Below the pieces are notes generated by a model, which was given only the letters and a program-made list of their open reading frames with translations, had not been told where the DNA came from and searched no databases. From Actinomycetota bacterium (GTDB lineage Bacteria > Actinomycetota > Acidimicrobiia > Acidimicrobiales > JACCXE01): 12,316 nucleotides of DNA. The position numbers were made by a program, and so were the translations under genes. Of the stretch, positions 1-6,449 are shown one piece after another; position 1 is the first letter of the stretch, and each line of letters begins with the position of its first letter. The DNA is taken from assembly GCA_013697265.1 (NCBI GenBank), contig JACCXE010000222.1, forward strand, positions 1 through 12,316, given 5' to 3'.

Positions 1-77
1 GCCGACGCCCATACGACACCACAGGAGGCGAGAACCGCGGCCAGCACCAACAAACGTTTGCGCAACACGACGCTCAC
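1..77 (-). CDS. Putative lipoprotein or membrane-anchored protein, N-terminus only
   Basis: Only the first 25 codons lie in the window; the gene continues beyond base 1. Translation from a GTG at 77 gives a short basic start (Arg6, Lys7, Arg8), a hydrophobic run, and Leu-Ala-Ser-Cys with Cys at residue 19, which fits a lipobox and a lipoprotein signal peptide. A plain N-terminal membrane anchor is the alternative. The GTG overlaps the stop of the upstream dehydrogenase gene in a 4-bp GTGA junction, so translation is probably coupled and the gene is the fourth member of the operon that starts at 2581. Its function cannot be judged from the part that is visible. Confidence 0.6.
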   Translation of the reverse strand, partial: MSVVLRKRLLVLAAVLASCGVVWAS

Positions 78-1189
78 CGGGCCGCTTCCAGTAAGGCTTG
101 AACTTCTTCCGCATCCGCCGGTCGCACGTTGTTGCGCACGTTGTGATTCTGCGGCGCCATCTCGGCCACTGCGGCGATGTCGTCATCGCTGACGCCCGCC
201 TCGTTCAAGCCCGACGGAAGACCGAGGCGCGTCCGAAGTCGATCCACGGCCCCGGCCGCGTCGTTCTCGTCGCCCAAAGCGTGGCCGATCTTGCGGATCG
301 CGTCTGGTGCCGCCAGCTCGTTGAACGCCACCACCTTGCTCAACAGCACGGCGTTGGCCCGCCCGTGCGGAATGCCGCTACGCGCGCCGATCAGCTGCGC
401 CAGGCCATGGTGAATCCCCATCGACCCATTCTGCAGACAACGACCGGCGAGCGCGGCACCGGCGAACATCGCGGTGCGAGCCTCGAGGTCACCACCGTCG
501 GCAACGACAGCCTCGATCGACGACGCGATGCGACGAATCGCCTCGAGGCCGAGCGCTTCCGCCTCAGGTGTCCGCCGGGGTGAGTAGACGACTTCGACGC
601 CGTGAGCCAGCGCGTTCATTGCCGTCTCGGCCGAGATGTCAGGCGGCATGTCGAGGGTGGCCCTCGGGTCGTAGATCGCGACCACCGGCGCTGTGGTTGG
701 CCCGCCGGCGCCGGTCTTTTGACGCGTGGCCGGATCGGTCATCCCAAAGAAGGGTGTTAGCTCGGCCCCCGAATACGTCGTGGGCACCGACACGTGGGCC
801 AGCACCGGCCGGTCGACGTGACTCGAGCCGGGCAGGCCTTCAGCTTGCTCGGCAAAGAAACAGATGGCCTTGGCCGTGTCTGCACACGACCCGCCCCCAA
901 AACTGACCACGCCGTCAACCCGCTCGAGACGGGCCATACCGAGCGCATCTTGCACAGTGTCGGCGGGCACGTGGCTGTGCACGTCGTCGAAGATCGCGGC
1001 TACCGAACGGCCCAGGGCGCGGCGCAGCCCTTCGCCGCTGTCGCTCATCATTCGGCCTTGCGTGGTGACCAGCAGCACGCGGCGCAGTCCGATGTTCTTC
1101 AGCACTTCCGCGATGCGATCGATGGCGTCTACCCCAAACGCCAGCTGCTGCGCGTACCCGGTGTGGACCCAGGACGACGGTTCTGTCAC
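74..1189 (-). CDS. Iron-containing alcohol dehydrogenase, maleylacetate reductase-like
   Basis: With the GTG start at 1189 the protein has 371 residues, normal for the family. The N-terminal half carries the nucleotide-binding signature GGGSCADTAK (98-107). The C-terminal half is helical and metal-binding: NALAH (192-196), HH (260-261) and IPHG (273-276). The C-terminal NNVRPADAEE resembles the end of maleylacetate reductases, which reduce maleylacetate to 3-oxoadipate with NAD(P)H in aromatic catabolism. Asn192 stands where FucO-type enzymes have a metal-binding Asp, and Gln265 where they have a conserved His, so metal use and substrate are uncertain. No aromatic-ring genes are nearby. The frame is open to another GTG at 1228, but that start would overlap the upstream phosphatase by 29 bp; 1189 lies 10 bp after that gene's stop and gives a family-like N-terminus. 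No strong ribosome binding site precedes either. Confidence 0.82.
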   Translation of the reverse strand: MTEPSSWVHTGYAQQLAFGVDAIDRIAEVLKNIGLRRVLLVTTQGRMMSDSGEGLRRALGRSVAAIFDDVHSHVPADTVQDALGMARLERVDGVVSFGGGSCADTAKAICFFAEQAEGLPGSSHVDRPVLAHVSVPTTYSGAELTPFFGMTDPATRQKTGAGGPTTAPVVAIYDPRATLDMPPDISAETAMNALAHGVEVVYSPRRTPEAEALGLEAIRRIASSIEAVVADGGDLEARTAMFAGAALAGRCLQNGSMGIHHGLAQLIGARSGIPHGRANAVLLSKVVAFNELAAPDAIRKIGHALGDENDAAGAVDRLRTRLGLPSGLNEAGVSDDDIAAVAEMAPQNHNVRNNVRPADAEEVQALLEAAR

Positions 1190-1199
1190 ACCGATCGTT

Positions 1200-1748
1200 C
1201 TAGTTGACGACGGTTTGCGCCGCGGCACCCAACTCGACGATGCGCCACGAATCGGTGCTCGGGTCGATCTCGATCGTGGTGCGCGAGCAGTTGTCGACCG
1301 GCTGGCAGGTGACGCGATCGTCGCCCCACGCCTTGCCGATGGCGACGTTGATCGCCACGAAATGCGTCACCACGACCGCACCATCGGGTAGGGCGCGCAG
1401 CGTGGCAAGCACGCGGTCGCGCCACTCTTCATAGGTCGGGCCCGCGGCGGCATAGGTGCCACTGAGAAAGCCGCGCAGCCAGCTGAGGCGCTCGTTGAGA
1501 TCGGATGTGGGCGCGACGACCTCGCTGACTGCGGGCTCGACGATCGCCTCGGTGCCCCACCGCCGTTCCAGAGCGCGGGCGGTTTCGCGCGTGCGCCGGA
1601 GCGGGCTCGTATAGAGCGGACGGGCATCGCCTCCGATCGCGGCGGCCATGGCCTCGGCCTGGGCGCGGCCGGCGCCGTCGAGGGGCGGATCGGCGTCTTC
1701 CCACCCAGCCGCGGCCTTGCCGTGGCGAACCAGGGTGATTGCGGTCAC
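1200..1748 (-). CDS. Histidine phosphatase superfamily protein (phosphoglycerate mutase-like)
   Basis: A 182-residue single-domain protein. The N-terminus TAITLVRHG holds the Arg8-His9-Gly10 signature with His9 as the phospho-acceptor. SPLRRTRETA (48-57) provides the second phosphate-binding Arg (Arg52), Glu76 is a candidate general acid, and VVTHFVA gives the second catalytic His129. Members dephosphorylate small metabolites or phosphoproteins; the sequence does not reveal the substrate. The size and compact layout are closer to SixA/CobC-type phosphatases than to true phosphoglycerate mutases. The start is the GTG at 1748, which forms a GTGA overlap with the stop of the PIG-L gene. The frame stays open for 114 more codons upstream, but that part is an Arg/Gly-rich readthrough of the PIG-L gene and is not protein-like. 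Confidence 0.88.
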   Translation of the reverse strand: MTAITLVRHGKAAAGWEDADPPLDGAGRAQAEAMAAAIGGDARPLYTSPLRRTRETARALERRWGTEAIVEPAVSEVVAPTSDLNERLSWLRGFLSGTYAAAGPTYEEWRDRVLATLRALPDGAVVVTHFVAINVAIGKAWGDDRVTCQPVDNCSRTTIEIDPSTDSWRIVELGAAAQTVVN

Positions 1749-2581
1749 GCGTCGATGCCGGCGAACAAGTCGTATTCGTGCACGCCCGCGGGCTCTCCCC
1801 GCAGAATGAACCACTCGGTGCCAAAGCCCAGGGAGAAGTCCTCGTCGGACATCTTCAAGAAGAAGGACTCGTCGGTGATCTGGCTCGCGTGCACCCGCAT
1901 GGCCTGCTTCTTCAACTCGACAAAGTCGCGCACATCCACCGCCGTGGTGAGTTCCGACTCTTCCACTCCGAGCGGGAACTCGATCGTCGGTTGCGCGTGC
2001 GCCGCGTCGACCTCGACCAACTGGTCGACGCCGTCGACCTTTTCGACCGTGCGCATCGGAGCGCCGCCCTCGGCCATTCGGCGCATCCACGCGGTGCGGT
2101 TGACGGTGCCCTCGTAGACCTTTTTCGTTCCTGCGATCTCGGCCGCGCGCACCCCCACCTCCCAGACCTTGATGTGGTCGGGGTGGCCGTACACACCGTT
2201 TTCGTCGTAGATGGTTATCACGTCGACGTTTTCCGCTTGCAGGATCGCCGCCAGCTTCTGCGCCGCCTCCTCGACGTCGGCTTTCCAGAACGAACCGGGC
2301 GCGTCGTTCTCGGGCGTGCCCATCATTCCTGAGTCGTGGTAGCCGAGGATTTCTAAGCGCGAGACGCCCAACACCTTGGCCGACGCGCCTAGTTCGAGCT
2401 CGCGTCTGTCCCCCAGGCCCTCACCGTCGTCCAAGAAACCTTCTGCGACTTCACCGCACTCGCCCCGGGTAGCGGTTACCAGGATGACGCGATGTCCGTC
2501 GTGGGCGGCTTTGGCCATCACGCCCCCCGTGGCGATCGCCTCGTCGTCCGGGTGAGCGTGAAAGCACAGAAGGGTTGCCAT
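1745..2581 (-). CDS. PIG-L family deacetylase (Mca/MshB-like)
   Basis: A 278-residue protein of the LmbE/PIG-L zinc hydrolase family, which removes acetyl groups from N-acetylglucosamine-type substrates or cleaves mycothiol conjugates. AHPDDE near the N-terminus supplies His10 and Asp13 as zinc ligands and Asp12 as likely base; YGHPDH (131-136) supplies His136 as third ligand. GYHDSGM (80-86) and a late HASQI (231-235) resemble mycothiol S-conjugate amidase Mca and the deacetylase MshB of actinobacteria. The length also fits them. Which of these, or another GlcNAc-type substrate, cannot be settled without a tree. It starts with ATG and leads the minus-strand operon with the phosphatase and dehydrogenase. 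No signal peptide is seen, so it should be cytoplasmic. Confidence 0.88.
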   Translation of the reverse strand: MATLLCFHAHPDDEAIATGGVMAKAAHDGHRVILVTATRGECGEVAEGFLDDGEGLGDRRELELGASAKVLGVSRLEILGYHDSGMMGTPENDAPGSFWKADVEEAAQKLAAILQAENVDVITIYDENGVYGHPDHIKVWEVGVRAAEIAGTKKVYEGTVNRTAWMRRMAEGGAPMRTVEKVDGVDQLVEVDAAHAQPTIEFPLGVEESELTTAVDVRDFVELKKQAMRVHASQITDESFFLKMSDEDFSLGFGTEWFILRGEPAGVHEYDLFAGIDA

Positions 2582-2590
2582 GAGGGTCGC

Positions 2591-2596
2591 AGCGTA
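2591..2596 (-). promoter_or_regulatory. Candidate -10 element for the PIG-L operon
   Basis: Reading the minus strand, TACGCT lies 9 nt before the ATG at 2581. It fits the actinobacterial TANNNT pattern and would start transcription at or just before the start codon. No clear -35 box was found. The divergent spacer to the sortase start is 78 bp and must also hold that gene's promoter, for which I see no convincing -10. Confidence 0.3.
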
Positions 2597-2659
2597 TTCA
2601 ACCGGCCGACTATTCCGCCCCGGTCCCCCTTGGGCCTCTGAATTTGAAAGAATGGTTCC

Positions 2660-3475
2660 ATGCGCAGGACTGGGGTTGTGTTCTTTGCGGTTCTGGCCGT
2701 CGTGGCCGGGGCTTGTTCAAACGGTGGCGCCGACACGCAAAACGTGTCGGCGCTCGCACCGAAAGTGACGTCATCGACGAGTTCGACGAGTTCGACGAGT
2801 TCGACGACGGCGCCGCCGACGACGGACTCGACATCGGTGACCGTGGCAGCCAAGCAGATTCAGCGGGTCCGCACCCTGCCCGCGAGCGAAGGCAGCCCCC
2901 GCCCGGCCAAGGCGCCGAAGGCCGCCGCCTACCGCGGGCCCACACCGACGGGGCGCATCGCGATCCCTCGCCTTGGCCTCGACCACCTGACCTATGAAGG
3001 CATCGACCTGGCCACCATCGACCACGGCCCGTCGCACTGGCCGGGCACGGCGCTACCAGGCCAGGTCGGCAATACCGTTTTCCCCGGCCACCGCGTCACC
3101 CACAGCCGCCCGTTCTTCAACATCGACCTCATCGCGATCGGCGACACCGTGACCTTCGCGAATGACACGGGGCGTTTCACGTATCAAGTAACCGAGACGC
3201 TCGTGGTCGACGACAGCGACACGTGGATCGCGAACCCCACGGACACGCCGACCATGACGATCTTTGCTTGTCATCCCAAGGGTTCGGCCAAGCAGCGCTA
3301 CGTGGTGAAGGGCGGCCTGATGAAGAGCGAACGCAACGCGGGGGCACCCAACGGCGGTTCGGGTGGCGGCGGCAGTTACGAAACCGCGCCGGATCCATCG
3401 GCTCCCGCCCCTAATGAAACGACGACCACAACCCAGCCCTCGGGCGGCGTAAAGTTCCCGCAAATCGGGCGGTAA
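2660..3475 (+). CDS. Secreted class E-like sortase
   Basis: A 271-residue transpeptidase-type protein. Residues 5-18 are hydrophobic and end in Ala-Gly-Ala-Cys (Cys19), a weak lipobox, so it is either a lipoprotein or held by an uncleaved signal anchor. A Ser/Thr-rich spacer (about 38-60) and a Pro/Ala/Lys stretch lead to the sortase barrel (about 98-220). The catalytic set is visible: His144 in PGHRVTH, Cys204 in IFACHPKGSAKQR, and Arg213. IPRLGLD, EGID and HWPGTALPGQVGN are typical of class E sortases, which attach proteins with LAXTG-like signals to the cell wall. A roughly 50-residue Gly/Ser/Thr/Pro tail with no membrane segment follows the domain. The ATG has a GAAAG ribosome-binding-like sequence 9 nt upstream. 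No LPXTG or LAXTG substrate is encoded nearby. Confidence 0.88.
   Translation: MRRTGVVFFAVLAVVAGACSNGGADTQNVSALAPKVTSSTSSTSSTSSTTAPPTTDSTSVTVAAKQIQRVRTLPASEGSPRPAKAPKAAAYRGPTPTGRIAIPRLGLDHLTYEGIDLATIDHGPSHWPGTALPGQVGNTVFPGHRVTHSRPFFNIDLIAIGDTVTFANDTGRFTYQVTETLVVDDSDTWIANPTDTPTMTIFACHPKGSAKQRYVVKGGLMKSERNAGAPNGGSGGGGSYETAPDPSAPAPNETTTTTQPSGGVKFPQIGR
2774..2807 (+). repeat. In-frame 9-bp tandem repeat encoding a Ser/Thr spacer
   Basis: Three exact copies of TCGACGAGT (2774-2800) and a partial fourth occur in the sortase gene. Nine bases equal three codons, so changes in copy number would alter the Ser-Ser-Thr spacer between membrane anchor and catalytic domain without shifting the frame. Confidence 0.85.
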
Positions 3476-3493
3476 GTAGCGGGCCTTCTTTCC

Positions 3494-3519
3494 CGGGCGG
3501 GCACCCGTTCGTTTCGTTA
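3494..3519 (+). terminator. Weak candidate terminator between convergent genes
   Basis: The 41 bp between the sortase stop and the racemase stop contain CGGG (3494-3497), a 6-nt loop and CCCG (3504-3507), followed by the T-rich 3508-3519. A 4-bp stem is marginal, so this may only slow polymerase. It is the only terminator-like sequence noticed in this spacer. Confidence 0.22.
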
Positions 3520-4671
3520 TTTAACGGCGCCGGTCTCGCGAAGTTTCGCGATGTCGTCGGCGTTGAAGCCCGCCGATGCAAGCACCTGATCGGTGTGTTG
3601 ACCGGCGTGCGCGGCGGGGCCTTGCACCGCAGAGGGTGTGCGGCTGAACCGGGGCGCCGCGTTGGGCTGCACCACGCCGGCAACTTCGGTGAACACGTTG
3701 CGGGCGACGTTGGCCGGATGCTCCGGCGCTTCCCACAGCGACAGCACGGGCGCGAAGCACACATCGGTGTGCTCCATCAGCGCACACCATTCGTCGCGTG
3801 TCTTTTGCTTGAAGCACTCCGCGACGCGCTCTTTGAACTCGGGCCAGCGCGATCGGTCCATCTGCGATTTGAGGTCGGCGTCGGCGTCGAGGCCGGACAG
3901 GCGCAGCAACTCGGCGTAGAACTGCGGCTCGATCGAGCCGATCGAGATGTACTCGCCGTCGGCGCACTCGTAGACGTCGTAAAAGTGCGCACCAGTGTCG
4001 AGCAAGTTGGTGCCCCGCTCAGGACCGTGGAACCCGATCGCCTTCATGCCGTGGAACATCGACGTGAGTAGCGCGGCGCCGTCGACCATGGCCGCGTCGA
4101 CGACCTGGCCCTGGCCCGAGGCCTTCGACTCAAGCAACGCGCAGACCACGCCGAATGCGAGGAACATGGCGCCACCGCCGAAGTCGCCGACGAGATTGAG
4201 CGGCGGGACCGGCGGGCCGCCGGCGCGGCCGATCGGGTGCAGCGCTCCCGCGAGCGCGATGTAGTTAATGTCGTGGCCGGCTGCTTGCGCATAGGGGCCG
4301 TCTTGTCCCCACCCGGTCATGCGTCCGTAGACGAGCTTGGGGTTGCGGGCCAGACAAACGTCGGGGCCGAGGCCGAGGCGCTCGGTGACACCGGGGCGGA
4401 AGCCTTCGATCAACGCATCGGCGATTTCGACAAGGCGCAGCACGGCCTCCACTCCGTCGGGATTTTTTAGGTCGATGCCGATGGACTGGCGACCGCGGGC
4501 CAGCGGGTCCGACGGCGGGTTCGCAGGGTCGCCGCCCGTGACCGAACCGGCGCGGTCGATACGAATCACCTCGGCGCCCATGTCTGCCAGCAACATCGCG
4601 GCGAAGGGCCCGGGGCCGATGCCGGCCAGTTCGAGGATGCGTACGCCGGCGAGAGGACCTGATGCAGTCAT
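3517..4671 (-). CDS. mcr: Alpha-methylacyl-CoA racemase (family III CoA-transferase fold)
   Basis: A 384-residue protein close to Mycobacterium tuberculosis MCR along its whole length. It should interconvert (2R)- and (2S)-2-methylacyl-CoA thioesters in the cytoplasm, a step needed for beta-oxidation of branched fatty acids and sterol side chains. Shared stretches include LELAGIGPGPFAAMLLADMG near the N-terminus, RMTGWGQDGPYAQAAGHDIN, NLVGDFGGG and SIEPQFYAELL. The catalytic residues of MCR (His126, Asp156, Glu241) correspond to His133, Asp163 and Glu248, all present with identical spacing. This separates it from CaiB-type CoA-transferases, which use an Asp nucleophile. The frame is open to a TTG at 4680, but the ATG at 4671 gives an MCR-like N-terminus and sits 7 nt after a -10-like hexamer. 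It diverges from the LLM gene. Confidence 0.92.
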   Translation of the reverse strand: MTASGPLAGVRILELAGIGPGPFAAMLLADMGAEVIRIDRAGSVTGGDPANPPSDPLARGRQSIGIDLKNPDGVEAVLRLVEIADALIEGFRPGVTERLGLGPDVCLARNPKLVYGRMTGWGQDGPYAQAAGHDINYIALAGALHPIGRAGGPPVPPLNLVGDFGGGAMFLAFGVVCALLESKASGQGQVVDAAMVDGAALLTSMFHGMKAIGFHGPERGTNLLDTGAHFYDVYECADGEYISIGSIEPQFYAELLRLSGLDADADLKSQMDRSRWPEFKERVAECFKQKTRDEWCALMEHTDVCFAPVLSLWEAPEHPANVARNVFTEVAGVVQPNAAPRFSRTPSAVQGPAAHAGQHTDQVLASAGFNADDIAKLRETGAVK

Positions 4672-4678
4672 GTCCCGC

Positions 4679-4684
4679 AAACTA
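4679..4684 (-). promoter_or_regulatory. Candidate -10 element for the racemase gene (leaderless)
   Basis: On the minus strand TAGTTT lies 7 nt before the ATG at 4671, the spacing expected if transcription begins at the start codon. No Shine-Dalgarno sequence at a good distance and no clear -35 is seen. It shares two bases (4683-4684) with the opposite-strand element of the LLM gene. Confidence 0.45.
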
Positions 4685-4688
4685 CCCT
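4683..4688 (+). promoter_or_regulatory. Candidate -10 element for the LLM-galT-galK operon (leaderless)
   Basis: TACCCT lies 6 nt before the GTG at 4695, which supports that start and a leaderless mRNA. It overlaps the minus-strand hexamer TAGTTT, so RNA polymerase probably cannot occupy both promoters at once. Confidence 0.45.
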
Positions 4689-4694
4689 GCCGCC

Positions 4695-5591
4695 GTGACG
4701 ATCTACGGGGTGCACACCGGCCTACAGCACACGACGATGGACGAGTTGCGCGGCTTGTGGCACCGCATCGAAGCGGCCGGATACGACTGGATCAGCGTGT
4801 GGGATCACTTCTACGCGGCCGACCTCACCGGCGACCCGACGTGTCTCGAAGCGGTAGCGGCGCACGCGGCGCTGGCGTCGGAAACGTCGCGCGTCACCGT
4901 GGGCTGTCTCGTGTATTGCGCCGGCTACCGCCACCCCGCGGTACTGGCCAAGACCATCACCACGATCGACCACATCTCGAACGGCCGCGCCGCGATGGGC
5001 ATCGGCGCCGGATGGAGCCAAGTCGAATACGACGCATACGGAATTCCGTTCCCGTCGGCCAGAGTGCGCCTCGAAATGATGGACGAGGCCGCCGCCTGCC
5101 TGAAGGGCCTTTTGCGCGACGACAAGACCACGTTCGCCGGCGAACACTTCCAACTGGCCGACGCCCAGAACGTGCCCCGACCGATCAACTCGAACCTGCC
5201 GCTGTGGATCGGCGGTGGCGGCGAGAAGCGCACGCTACGCACCGTGGCCAAATACGCCGACGGTTGGAACGTGCCGTTCATCTCGCCCGAGCAGTTCACG
5301 GCCAAGCGCGCCGTGCTCGCGCAACATTGTGAAGGTGTCGGCCGCGATCCAGCCGAAATCACGTGCGCAGCAAACGTGGGTTTTTCCAACAACGAAGAAG
5401 ACTTCGAAAAGCAATTCGGCCACCTGCGCATGGGCGTGCGGCCCGGCGTGATGATCGGTTCGGATCAAGAGGTCGTCGACAAGCTCGGCGCCTACATCTC
5501 CGCCGGCGCCGACCAGATCAACATTGCCGTGCGCGCCCCGTGGAACCCGGAAGCCCTAGAGCGATTCGCCTCGCTCGTCGGAATCTCCTGA
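4695..5591 (+). CDS. LLM class, probably F420-dependent, oxidoreductase
   Basis: A 298-residue luciferase-like (bacterial luciferase-fold TIM barrel) protein. Recognisable parts are VWDHFYAADL (35-44) near the N-terminus, HPAVLAKTITTIDHISNGR (80-98), MGIGAGW (101-107), and PLWIGGGGEKRTLRTVAKYADGWN (169-192) for binding the cofactor phosphate. The family moves hydride between F420 or FMN and varied substrates; in actinobacteria this subtype is usually F420-dependent, but cofactor and substrate are inferred only. The frame is open to an ATG at 4662, but that start would overlap the divergent racemase gene and add a non-family extension. The GTG at 4695, 6 nt after a -10-like hexamer, is preferred. 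Its stop is directly followed by the galT start, with no intervening base. Confidence 0.87.
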   Translation: MTIYGVHTGLQHTTMDELRGLWHRIEAAGYDWISVWDHFYAADLTGDPTCLEAVAAHAALASETSRVTVGCLVYCAGYRHPAVLAKTITTIDHISNGRAAMGIGAGWSQVEYDAYGIPFPSARVRLEMMDEAAACLKGLLRDDKTTFAGEHFQLADAQNVPRPINSNLPLWIGGGGEKRTLRTVAKYADGWNVPFISPEQFTAKRAVLAQHCEGVGRDPAEITCAANVGFSNNEEDFEKQFGHLRMGVRPGVMIGSDQEVVDKLGAYISAGADQINIAVRAPWNPEALERFASLVGIS

Positions 5592-6449
5592 GTGGCCGAC
5601 ACCGAAGTCGACCCGCTCACGGGTAGGCGCGTCACGATCGTCGGTAACCGTCAGGCCCGCCCCAACCTGCCCGCCGACGACCACTGCCCGTTCTGCCCCG
5701 GAGGCCTCGAGGCCCCCGAGCCCTACGAGACGCGCTGGTTCGAGAACCGTTGGCCGCCGCTGCCCGACGGGCGCGCCCAGGTGCTGCTGTACTCAGCCGA
5801 CCACGACGCCTCGATGGCCACGCTGGCGCCCACCCAGGCGCGCGCGGTGGTCGATCTGTGGGCTGATCGCACCGAAGCACTCGGCCAACGCGACGACGTC
5901 GCCTACGTGCTGCTGTTCGAAAACCGAGGGCCCGAGGTGGGCGCGACGATCCGTCACCCGCACGGACAGGTCTACGCCTACGACGAGGTACCACCCGCGG
6001 CGATACGCGAGCTCACCAATCTCACGTGCCCGCTGTGCGAAGAAGAACCCGGTGATCGTCTTGTCGCCGAAGTCGACGAGTGGCGAGCGTGGGTGCCGGC
6101 TCTGGCCGCGTGGCCCTATGAACTCGTGGTAGCGCCAACCCGTCATGTGCCTGACGTACCCTCGCTCGACGACGGTGGTCGCATCGGCTTCGCCGGCATA
6201 CTGGTCGACGCGATCGCCGCGCTCGACGCCCATTTCGACGCCGAGACACCACTGATGATGTGGATCCATCAACGGCCGACCGACGACGGCGACTGGGAGA
6301 ATGCCCATGTGCATGCCCACATCACGCCGATCTGGCGCTCGGCGGGCGTGCCCCGTTTCGTCGCCGCGGCGGAGTTGGGTAGCGACATGATGTTCAACCC
6401 GGTGGCACCCGCCGACGCGGCGGCCGACCTGCGGGCCGCGCAAACGTGA
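5592..6449 (+). CDS. galT: Galactose-1-phosphate uridylyltransferase
   Basis: A 285-residue GalT, about 60 residues shorter than the E. coli enzyme. It transfers UMP from UDP-glucose to galactose-1-phosphate in the Leloir pathway. The active site HPHGQ is at 122-126 with His124 as the uridylylated residue. All four zinc ligands of E. coli GalT have counterparts (Cys32, Cys35, His71, His122), as do the four iron ligands (Glu140, His226, His241, His243). WVPALAAWPYELVVAPTRHV (167-186) is another conserved block. A further CxxC pair (Cys146, Cys149) has no E. coli counterpart. The start is the GTG that immediately follows the LLM stop, and the gene ends in a GTGA overlap with galK, so the three genes are very probably one transcript with coupled translation. 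Confidence 0.93.
   Translation: MADTEVDPLTGRRVTIVGNRQARPNLPADDHCPFCPGGLEAPEPYETRWFENRWPPLPDGRAQVLLYSADHDASMATLAPTQARAVVDLWADRTEALGQRDDVAYVLLFENRGPEVGATIRHPHGQVYAYDEVPPAAIRELTNLTCPLCEEEPGDRLVAEVDEWRAWVPALAAWPYELVVAPTRHVPDVPSLDDGGRIGFAGILVDAIAALDAHFDAETPLMMWIHQRPTDDGDWENAHVHAHITPIWRSAGVPRFVAAAELGSDMMFNPVAPADAAADLRAAQT

Noticed and set aside
1749..2090. A 114-codon N-terminal extension of the histidine phosphatase frame
   Set aside because: It lies entirely inside the PIG-L gene, is Arg/Gly-rich and unlike any domain; the GTG at 1748 gives a normal phosphatase N-terminus beginning just before RHG.
2774..2807. Possible CRISPR or regulatory iteron from the 9-bp tandem repeat
   Set aside because: The unit is too short, has no spacers, and lies in frame inside the sortase gene where it encodes a Ser/Thr linker.
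3517..4671. Formyl- or carnitine-CoA transferase as the function of the family III protein
   Set aside because: The His133/Asp163/Glu248 set and the N-terminal block match alpha-methylacyl-CoA racemase rather than the transferases.
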